Shown here: one piece after another, positions 1-6,301 of the stretch
How the letters are laid out: each line of letters starts with the position of its first letter
How positions within the stretch are numbered: the stretch's first letter is position 1
NCBI RefSeq assembly: GCF_002332425.1
Contig: NZ_NRGS01000011.1
Location: forward strand, 124,001 to 188,000
Direction: 5' to 3'
DNA: 64,000 nucleotides
From: Brachybacterium alimentarium
GTDB lineage: Bacteria; Actinomycetota; Actinomycetes; Actinomycetales; Dermabacteraceae
The notes under the pieces: model-generated
What the model saw: the letters and a program-made list of their open reading frames with translations, nothing else
The model's database searches: none
Told to the model about the DNA's origin: nothing
Position numbers and translations under genes: made by a program

Positions 1-443
1 ACCGCCGTGGGGTCGGCCCAGCGCAGGGAGGGGCCCTGCGCGCTGTCGACCTCGGGGCCGACCGGCGTGAGCGGCCGGGGCCGCTCGCCCTCGCGGAACG
101 CGTGGACGCGCTGGTCCTCGAAGTTCACGAAGACGACGAGCGGCGTGCCCTCGGCATCCGGGAGCGCGGTCCAGCTCGCGCCGCCGTATTCGTGCACCCG
201 TGAGCGGGCGTTGAACGGCCCGGGGAGCACGGTCACGGGCTCGGCGGCCGCATCCGGCCCCTCGGGCCCCACGTCGCCGGCGGAGCGCATGATCGCCTGG
301 CGACCGCCTTCGGTCGCGATGCCCTCCGTCCACCACACGGCGTCACCCACCAGCTGCGGGCCGCCGAGCCGGATGCCGCCGGTGGCGAGCTGCTCGGCGG
401 TGATGGGCGAGGGCCAGGACCCGTACGGGAGTGTCGTCACCAT
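1..443 (-). CDS. S9 family peptidase, N-terminal part (gene runs off the left edge)
   Basis: The start is the ATG at 443-441; only the first ~147 residues are inside the window and the C-terminal end lies to the left. The translation opens MVTTLPYGSWPSPITAE and continues with a GGIRLGGPQL-type strand, an EGGRQAIMR strand and RSRVHEYGGASW, the order seen at the start of the beta-propeller of actinobacterial S9 (prolyl oligopeptidase/acylaminoacyl peptidase) proteins. The catalytic alpha/beta-hydrolase half, with Ser-Asp-His, would be off the edge and cannot be checked. Family members cleave oligopeptides or blocked N-terminal residues, usually in the cytoplasm. It follows PhzF (ends 473) by 29 bases on the same strand, so co-transcription is possible. 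Confidence 0.72.
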   Translation of the reverse strand, partial: MVTTLPYGSWPSPITAEQLATGGIRLGGPQLVGDAVWWTEGIATEGGRQAIMRSAGDVGPEGPDAAAEPVTVLPGPFNARSRVHEYGGASWTALPDAEGTPLVVFVNFEDQRVHAFREGERPRPLTPVGPEVDSAQGPSLRWADPTA

Positions 444-472
444 GGGTTCAGGGTAGAGGCCCCCGGCGCGAT

Positions 473-1354
473 TCAGGCCAGGATCCGCCCGTCGACGGTG
501 AGAACGGTGCTCCCGCCGATCCAGATCGTGCCGTCCTGCTCGACGTCCACCACGATGAGGCCGTCGCGGCCCAGGGCCGTTCCCTGGGTGGCCACCCAGT
601 GCGCGGGCATCCCGCCGCGCGCCACCATCCACTGCGCGATGCCGGCGTTGAGGCTGCCGGTGACGGGGTCCTCGACGCCGGCGAGCGTGAAGGCACGGAC
701 CTCGTAGAGCGGTCTGTCGGCGTCGAGAGGGGTGTTCCCGTCGGCCGGAGCGCGGTGCCGGCCCACCACGCCGAGCTTCGCGTCCGCCATCCACGCCAGG
801 TCGGGAGCCAGCGACAGCACCTGCTCGGCAGATTCCAGCTCGAGCACTCTCCAGCCCGGTCCGTTGTCGGCCCAGGTGTGCCCGCGAACCGACGAGCGTT
901 CCACGCCCAGAGCCTCCGCGAGCCGCGCGACGTCGGCCTCGTCGAGGGGGCCGCTGCGCCGCAGCGGCGGGGCGGCGAACGCGAGCCGGTCCTGATCCTG
1001 GCGCACCGTGATGAGCCCGGCCTCGCACTCCTGCACGATCTGGTCGCCAGCCGGCTCGCCGCCCGCCCACAGCCAGGCGCGTGCGGTCCCGAGGGTGGGA
1101 TGACCGGCGAAGGGTAGCTCGCCGGACGGGGTGAAGATCCGGACCCGGTAGTCGGCGTCGGGGACGGTCGCGGTCAGCAGGAAGGTGGTCTCCGAGAGGT
1201 TCGTCCAGCGCGCGATGCGCTGCATGTCGTCGGTGCGCAGCGCGTCCGCGTCGAGCACGACGGCGAGCGGGTTGCCGCGCTGGGGGCGGTCGGCGAACAC
1301 GTCGAGCTGGAGGAAGCGATGACGGCGCGGCGGCGCAGAGGGAGTCCGGGGCAT
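473..1354 (-). CDS. PhzF family isomerase/epimerase
   Basis: A 293-residue protein, typical PhzF length. The N-terminus has the family opening LDVFADRPQRGNPLAVVLDA, followed by the NLSETTFLL segment that carries the conserved catalytic glutamate, then GHPTLGTARAW near residue 85 and, in the second half, DPVTGSLNAGIAQW, the mirror motif of the duplicated diaminopimelate-epimerase-like fold. Phenazine PhzF isomerises trans-2,3-dihydro-3-hydroxyanthranilate, but no other phenazine gene is present, so this is probably a PhzF-like enzyme of unknown substrate. A GGAGAGAGGA ribosome-binding stretch precedes the ATG. The S9 peptidase gene lies 29 bases downstream on the same strand. Confidence 0.85.
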   Translation of the reverse strand: MPRTPSAPPRRHRFLQLDVFADRPQRGNPLAVVLDADALRTDDMQRIARWTNLSETTFLLTATVPDADYRVRIFTPSGELPFAGHPTLGTARAWLWAGGEPAGDQIVQECEAGLITVRQDQDRLAFAAPPLRRSGPLDEADVARLAEALGVERSSVRGHTWADNGPGWRVLELESAEQVLSLAPDLAWMADAKLGVVGRHRAPADGNTPLDADRPLYEVRAFTLAGVEDPVTGSLNAGIAQWMVARGGMPAHWVATQGTALGRDGLIVVDVEQDGTIWIGGSTVLTVDGRILA

Positions 1355-1408
1355 GACCCCATCCTCTCTCCTCCGTCCCAGGCGTCTGGAGCGAACCGGG
1401 CTCCGGGC

Positions 1409-2824
1409 TCAGCGACCCGCTTCGTCCAGGGCCTTGTCCTCGGCCAGCATCGCGTCGATGCCGTAGTCCTCCGGCTCGGACTCGGGGATCTCCGTGCCGT
1501 GCAGGGACGCGCCGGCGGTCTCCTTGAGGAAGAGCAGCGCGACCATGCCGAACACGCAGCCGATCATCACGTAGACCGCCGGGAACTCGAGGAACCCGGT
1601 GGACTCCACGACCGCTTCGTTCAGCGGGGCGGCGGTGCCGCCGAAGACCGAGGTGAACACGTTGTAGGTCACCGCGAAGCCCGCGAAGCGCACGTGTGCC
1701 GGGAACATCGCCGGGAAGGTCGCCGAGATGGTGGACAGCTGCGGGATGTACAGCAGTCCCAGGACCGCGAATCCGAGGATCGCGAGGCCGAAGCTCTGGC
1801 CCATGAGCATGTACATCGGCAGGGCCATGACGAACAGTCCGATCATCGAGAACCACCACATCCTCTTGCGGCCGATCCGATCGGACAGGGATCCGCAGAA
1901 CGGGAGCATCGCCATCATGGCGATCTCTCCGATCAGGATCACCATGAGCGACTCGTTCGGGGTGAGGTGGATCTTGGTCTCGAGATAGCCGGGCATATAG
2001 GTCAGCAGCGTGTAGTTCGCGATGTTCAGGGGGATCACGAGACCGGCCATCACCAGGATCGGCCGCCAGTACTCGGTGACCAGATCGCGCAGCCCGCCGG
2101 TCGCGCTCTCCTCGGACTCCCCGGCCTTCTCGAGGTCCTGGAACACCGGGGTCTCGTCGAGCCGGGACCGCAGGTAGAGGCCGATCAGGCCCAGAGGCGC
2201 GGCCACGAAGAACGGCACCCGCCAGCCCCAGGCGGCCATCGCGTCCTCGCCGATGATCAGCTGCAGCACCAGCACCACCACGGTGCCCAGGGCGAAGCCG
2301 CCCAGCGTGCCGAACTGGAGGAAGCTGCCGTAGAGGCCGCGCCGCTTGTCCGGGGCGTACTCGGCCATGAACGTCGCCGCACCGCCGTACTCGCCGCCAG
2401 TGGAGAAGCCCTGGACCAGGCGCAGCACCGCCAGCAGGATCGGGGCGAGGATGCCCACCTGCTCGTACGTGGGCAGCACACCGATGAGGAAGGTCGCCGC
2501 GCTCATCAGGATGATCGTCAGCGCCAGCACGTGCTTGCGGCCCAGGCGATCGCCCAGCGGGCCCCAGACGAAGCCGCCGAAGGGCCGGGCGATGAAGGAG
2601 ATCGCCAGGAAGGCGTAGGTCCAGAACAGCCCCTCGGACCCCGAGGGGAAGAAGTGCGCCGCGATATAGGTGGCGACCACGGCATAGGCGCCGTAGTCGT
2701 ACCACTCGGTGGCGTTTCCCATCGCCGAGGCCGCGACGGCCTGGCGGATGGTGCGGCGGGGAGGGAGGTCCTCGAAGGCGGTGCCCTCGGAGGACGAGGA
2801 TTCAGCGGCGATCGGTGTCGTCAC
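1409..2824 (-). CDS. MHS family MFS transporter (metabolite:H+ symporter)
   Basis: I place the start at the GTG at 2824 (471 residues), because the frame upstream is proline- and arginine-rich with no membrane character, and the mature N-terminus MTTPIAAESSSSEG leads into the family signature SAMGNATEWYDYGAYAV. Twelve membrane segments are apparent. The MFS loop motif occurs as GPLGDRLGRKHVL between helices 2 and 3 and GSLSDRIGRKRMW between helices 8 and 9. QGFSTGGEYGGAATFMAEYAP is the motif of the ProP/KgtP (MHS) branch, whose members import betaine, proline, 2-oxoglutarate or citrate with protons. The substrate cannot be read. The gene is preceded by a structured leader (2825-2990). Only 54 bases separate its end from PhzF. 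Confidence 0.83.
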   Translation of the reverse strand: MTTPIAAESSSSEGTAFEDLPPRRTIRQAVAASAMGNATEWYDYGAYAVVATYIAAHFFPSGSEGLFWTYAFLAISFIARPFGGFVWGPLGDRLGRKHVLALTIILMSAATFLIGVLPTYEQVGILAPILLAVLRLVQGFSTGGEYGGAATFMAEYAPDKRRGLYGSFLQFGTLGGFALGTVVVLVLQLIIGEDAMAAWGWRVPFFVAAPLGLIGLYLRSRLDETPVFQDLEKAGESEESATGGLRDLVTEYWRPILVMAGLVIPLNIANYTLLTYMPGYLETKIHLTPNESLMVILIGEIAMMAMLPFCGSLSDRIGRKRMWWFSMIGLFVMALPMYMLMGQSFGLAILGFAVLGLLYIPQLSTISATFPAMFPAHVRFAGFAVTYNVFTSVFGGTAAPLNEAVVESTGFLEFPAVYVMIGCVFGMVALLFLKETAGASLHGTEIPESEPEDYGIDAMLAEDKALDEAGR

Positions 2825-2990
2825 GGACGGAACTTCCCGTTCTTCGCGCACGCGCCGCGGCGCGTGATGGCGGCGCTCCCGGGGGCGCCGGGAGGCGCTC
2901 GACATTCCGGGGGCGGCCGATGGCAGGTGGTCATCGGACGAGCGGCGGGAGCGTCCGGGCCGAGACCCGCTCGGCCGAATGCTCCCGCCG
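2825..2990 (-). promoter_or_regulatory. Structured 5' leader upstream of the MHS transporter
   Basis: Read on the minus strand, the ~166 bases before the GTG contain four inverted repeats in a row. H1 pairs 2943-2952 with 2981-2990 and encloses a nested stem 2958-2964/2970-2976. H2 pairs 2917-2922 with 2932-2937. H3 is 2873-2898, with one bulged base. H4 is a perfect 18-base palindrome at 2849-2866, ending about 25 bases before the start codon. A plausible promoter ends just before H1, so the transcript would begin at the first stem. The arrangement looks like a regulatory leader RNA or riboswitch, but it matches no class I can name. H4 alone could instead be a DNA operator. Confidence 0.4.
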
Positions 2991-2996
2991 AAAAAC

Positions 2997-3025
2997 AGGA
3001 TCACGGTACGTAGATCGAGTGCCAA
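2997..3025 (-). promoter_or_regulatory. Candidate promoter for the MHS transporter leader
   Basis: On the minus strand a -35 box TTGGCA (3025-3020) is followed by a 17-base spacer and a weak -10 box GATCCT (3002-2997). Initiation about seven bases on would fall at ~2990, the first base of hairpin H1. The match to consensus is good at -35 and poor at -10. Confidence 0.35.
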
Positions 3026-3389
3026 CGACCAGCAGAGACGTCCGGTGCGAGGCCGATGCCGCAGGTCACAGGAAACCTTCGACACACGGTGACCAACTGG
3101 TAGGAAGTAGGCGGAACGCGGTCGGCACGCCCCTCGAGCCGACGTCGAACGGACGCCGTCACCCCGGCCCAGCACGTCGTGAGAGACTGACCGCGGAGAG
3201 CCGGGAAGTCTGGTCGGCACGGGAGGAACATCCCGTCCTCACTCAGCGACGCCGTCAAGGAACACCCCATGGCTCCCCAGCCCCTCAGTCCGCGAGTCGG
3301 TGCGCGGATCGGCCCCCTCCCCTCACGGCCGCCCGGCCGGAGCGCGACTGATCCCCTCCGGCCTGGCCCCGAAGGTGACGTGACCCGCG
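3026..3389. other. Intergenic stretch between divergent transporter genes
   Basis: No convincing gene. Short open frames on both strands here are arginine/proline-rich and resemble nothing. It must hold the promoter for the Na+/H+ antiporter pair to the right, but I see no clear -35/-10 set. An ATG at 3269 with an AAGGA ahead of it opens a frame that becomes a shadow of the next gene, so I do not call it. Confidence 0.3.
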
Positions 3390-4850
3390 ATGTCCTTCCC
3401 CGTGTGGACCCTGATCCCGTTCGTGCTGATGCTGCTCGGCATCGCGATCATCCCCCTGGTCCCCGCTCTCGCACCCCTCTGGGAGAAGCCCCGCAACCAG
3501 CTGATCTATGCCCTGGCGCTCGGCGTCCCGGTGGCGATCGGGCTGCTGCTGGCCGCCCACCCCGAGCTCGTCGCGCATGCCCTCATGGAGTACGGGCAGT
3601 TCATCGTGCTGCTGCTGGCGCTGTTCACGGTGTCCGGCAGCATCGTGCTGCGCGGCGACCTGGCGGCCACCCCACGCACCAACACGGCCTTCCTGGCCAT
3701 CGGCGGCGTCCTGGCCAGCTTCATCGGCACCACCGGAGCTGCCATGCTGCTCATCCGCCCGATCCTCGCCACCAATGCAGAGCGCCGCTACCGGGTGCAT
3801 ACCGTGGTGTTCACGATCTTCGTGGTCGCCAACTGCGGCGGCCTGCTCACGCCGCTCGGCGACCCGCCGCTGTTCCTGGGAATGCTCCGCGGCGTACCGT
3901 TCACCTGGACCTTCTCGCTGCTGCCGATGTGGCTGTTCGTCAACGCTCTGCTGCTGATCACCTACTGGGCGCTGGATCGTCGCTTCCACTCCCGCGAGGC
4001 CCCCGAGGCCCTCGCGATGGACACGGAGAACCGCGAGAAGCTGCGCCTGGTCGGTGCCCCGCACCTGATCTGGTTCGCCGTCATCATCTTCGCCGTGGCC
4101 CTGGTGCCCTCCCTGGACATCGATGCTGTCGCACACGGAGAGCTCGAGGGCACGAACTGGGTGCCCTGGCGCGAGATGCTGATGCTCGCCGCCGCCGCCG
4201 GGTCCTTCCTGCTCGGGTCCAAGAAGGTCCGCTTCGAGGAGAACGAATTCAGCTGGTCCCCGATCGCAGAGGTCGGCGCCCTCTTCATCGGCATCTTCCT
4301 CACGATGGTCCCGGCACTGCAGGTGCTGCGCGCCGCCGCCCCGAACCTGCCGCTGAACGAGATCACGCTGTTCGTGTTCACCGGCGGGCTCTCCTCCGTG
4401 CTGGACAACGCCCCCACCTACGTGACCTTCTTCGAGATGGCCACGCAGATGCCCGGCGAGCCCCGGATCGGCGACGTGCCCGAAGCATTGCTGATCTCGA
4501 TCTCCCTGGGTGCCGTGCTGTGCGGGGCGCTGACCTACATCGGCAACGGACCGAACTTCATGGTGAAGTCCGTCGCCGAGGACCAGGGCGTGAAGATGCC
4601 GGCCTTCTTCGGCTACGTGCGCGCCGCCTTCATCTACCTCGCCCCGGTGCTGCTGGCCATGCTCCTGCTGTTCATCGCGGAGCCGTGGTGGGCGAAGGCG
4701 CTCGGCGCGCTCGTGGTCGCGCTGATCCTGGTACGGGCGATCCGGCTCGCGACCTCCCCGCCACCGCAGGTGCTCAGCCGCGGAGACCGCCGCCGCGACG
4801 ACCCCGCCCCGACCTCCGACCCCGAGGCCGACGCTCCGCCGCAGCTCTGA
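3390..4850 (+). CDS. Sodium:proton antiporter, NhaD/CitMHS-like
   Basis: A 486-residue membrane protein with about 11-12 hydrophobic segments. FIGTTGAAMLLIRPIL (~110-125) and NCGGLLTPLGDPPLFLGML (~150-170) match the paired, inverted pore motifs of ion-transporter superfamily proteins annotated as sodium:proton antiporters. The second repeat half has GGLSSVLDNAPTYVTFFE and GNGPNFMVKSVAED. Family members exchange cytoplasmic Na+ or Li+ for H+; some relatives carry carboxylates. The start is the ATG at 3390, since translation then opens with MSFPVWTLIPFVLMLLG, a membrane helix. nhaA follows 64 bases downstream on the same strand and is likely co-transcribed. The C-terminal 40 residues are hydrophilic and proline/arginine-rich. 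Confidence 0.8.
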   Translation: MSFPVWTLIPFVLMLLGIAIIPLVPALAPLWEKPRNQLIYALALGVPVAIGLLLAAHPELVAHALMEYGQFIVLLLALFTVSGSIVLRGDLAATPRTNTAFLAIGGVLASFIGTTGAAMLLIRPILATNAERRYRVHTVVFTIFVVANCGGLLTPLGDPPLFLGMLRGVPFTWTFSLLPMWLFVNALLLITYWALDRRFHSREAPEALAMDTENREKLRLVGAPHLIWFAVIIFAVALVPSLDIDAVAHGELEGTNWVPWREMLMLAAAAGSFLLGSKKVRFEENEFSWSPIAEVGALFIGIFLTMVPALQVLRAAAPNLPLNEITLFVFTGGLSSVLDNAPTYVTFFEMATQMPGEPRIGDVPEALLISISLGAVLCGALTYIGNGPNFMVKSVAEDQGVKMPAFFGYVRAAFIYLAPVLLAMLLLFIAEPWWAKALGALVVALILVRAIRLATSPPPQVLSRGDRRRDDPAPTSDPEADAPPQL

Positions 4851-4914
4851 CCCCCGCGGCGCCGGGCCCGGCCACCTCATCCGACCGCAGCCACGCACCG
4901 CAGGAGACCAGATC

Positions 4915-6228
4915 ATGAGCACACGAGCGACCCTCGAGCACGGCACCTACCGCGAGCACTCGCGGCTTGAGGAGATCGTGGTGCGCGCCGTCCCCGGTGG
5001 CGCACTGCTGCTGATCGCCACGATCCTCTCGCTGATCATGTCCAACTCCGGGCTCTCGGAGCTGTACTCGACAGTGCGCGACGCCCATGTGGGCTTCACC
5101 CTGGGACCGCTGAACCTCGATCTCACGATCGGGCACTGGGCGGCCGACGGACTCCTCGCGGTCTTCTTCTTCCTCGCGGGCCTCGAGCTCAAGCAGGAGT
5201 TCGTCGTCGGCGACCTGCGCTCCCCCTCGCAGGCCCTGGTCCCGGTGGCCGCGGCCTTCGGCGGCGTCGCGGTGCCGGCTCTCCTCTACACGCTGATCAA
5301 CCTCGGCGGCCCGGAGGGTGCCGGCGGCGGCTGGGCGATCCCGGCGGCGACGGACATCGCCTTCGCGGTCGCCATCCTCGCGCTGTTGGGATCGAGCCTC
5401 CCCACCGCTCTGCGCACCTTCCTGCTCACCCTCGCGATCGTGGACGACCTCGTCGCGATCACCATCATCGCGATCTTCTACACCAGCGACCTCCGGCTCG
5501 GGTTCCTCGCCCTGGCGGTGATCCCGGTGGCCCTGTTCTGGCTGCTGACCAACAAGGCCGAGGCTCTGTTCAAGAAGCACTACTGGACCGCCTGGGTGCT
5601 CCTGCTGCCCCTCGCCGTCATCACCTGGGTGCTGTTCCTGAACTCCGGGGTGCACGCCACCATCGCGGGTGTGGTGCTCGCCTTCATGGTCCCCACCCGC
5701 GGCCTCTCCCCGTACGGGAAGCAGCATTCCCTCTCCCACACCCTCGAGCACCGTCTGCGGCCCTTCTCCTCCGCCATCGCCGTGCCGGTGTTCGCGTTCT
5801 TCAGCGCGGGCGTGGCCGTGGGCGGCCTCACCGGTCTGCTCGACGCCTGGCAGTCGACCGTGGCCCTGGGCATCATCGTGGGCCTCGTGGGCGGGAAGAT
5901 CCTCGGCATCGTAGGCACGTCGTTCGTGCTCACGAAGCTGACCAGCGCCCGCCTGGACCCCTCGCTGCGCTGGCCGGACATGCTGGGGATGGCCGCTGTG
6001 GCCGGCATCGGCTTCACCGTCTCACTGCTGGTCTCCGAGCTCAGCTTCACCGCCGGGGACCCGATGTACGACGCGGCGAAGGTGGGCGTGCTGACCGCCT
6101 CGGCGCTGGCCGCCGTGCTCGGTGCCGCGATCCTCGTCCCCCGCAATGCGATGCACCGCCGCGAGCAGGCGGCGGAGGGGGCGGCCGGGGCATCGGACTC
6201 CACGAAGGTCACGGAGGCCGACGGGTGA
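4915..6228 (+). CDS. nhaA: Na+/H+ antiporter NhaA
   Basis: A 437-residue NhaA family protein exchanging internal Na+ for external H+. The N-terminal part has WAADGLLAVFFFLAGLELKQEF, as in characterised NhaA. The ion-binding region reads PAATDIAFAVAILALLG followed by FLLTLAIVDDLVAI, which carries the conserved aspartate pair. The C-terminal repeat shows AGIGFTVSLLVSELSF. The ATG at 4915 is preceded by CAGGAGACC. It probably forms a two-gene salt/pH unit with the NhaD-like gene upstream. A strong hairpin 22 bases after the stop ends the unit. The last ~35 residues are a soluble, alanine/glutamate-rich tail. Confidence 0.93.
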   Translation: MSTRATLEHGTYREHSRLEEIVVRAVPGGALLLIATILSLIMSNSGLSELYSTVRDAHVGFTLGPLNLDLTIGHWAADGLLAVFFFLAGLELKQEFVVGDLRSPSQALVPVAAAFGGVAVPALLYTLINLGGPEGAGGGWAIPAATDIAFAVAILALLGSSLPTALRTFLLTLAIVDDLVAITIIAIFYTSDLRLGFLALAVIPVALFWLLTNKAEALFKKHYWTAWVLLLPLAVITWVLFLNSGVHATIAGVVLAFMVPTRGLSPYGKQHSLSHTLEHRLRPFSSAIAVPVFAFFSAGVAVGGLTGLLDAWQSTVALGIIVGLVGGKILGIVGTSFVLTKLTSARLDPSLRWPDMLGMAAVAGIGFTVSLLVSELSFTAGDPMYDAAKVGVLTASALAAVLGAAILVPRNAMHRREQAAEGAAGASDSTKVTEADG

Positions 6229-6250
6229 CCCGATGACGGCGTGACAGCGT

Positions 6251-6290
6251 ACAGGGCCCCGGTCCGCGGATCTGCGGACCGGGGCCCTGT
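6251..6290. terminator. Bidirectional terminator between nhaA and the PhoX gene
   Basis: A perfect 17-base-pair stem (6251-6267 with 6274-6290) around the six-base loop GGATCT lies between two converging genes and would work for both. There is no long U run, as is usual at this GC content. Confidence 0.85.
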
Positions 6291-6301
6291 GCTGTGCCTG
6301 C

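Noticed and set aside
473..1354. Phenazine biosynthesis locus
   Set aside because: Only a PhzF homologue is present; PhzF-like enzymes are widespread outside phenazine pathways.
1319..3013. Long plus-strand open frame (564 codons)
   Set aside because: It is antisense to PhzF and the MHS transporter, and the translation is rich in Arg, Gly, His and Gln without any domain; GC-rich shadow frame.
3269..4918. Plus-strand open frame with a good ribosome site at its start
   Set aside because: After ~35 codons it becomes the shifted frame of the antiporter gene and is very Arg/Ala/Pro-rich. The frame at 3390 has clear membrane helices instead.
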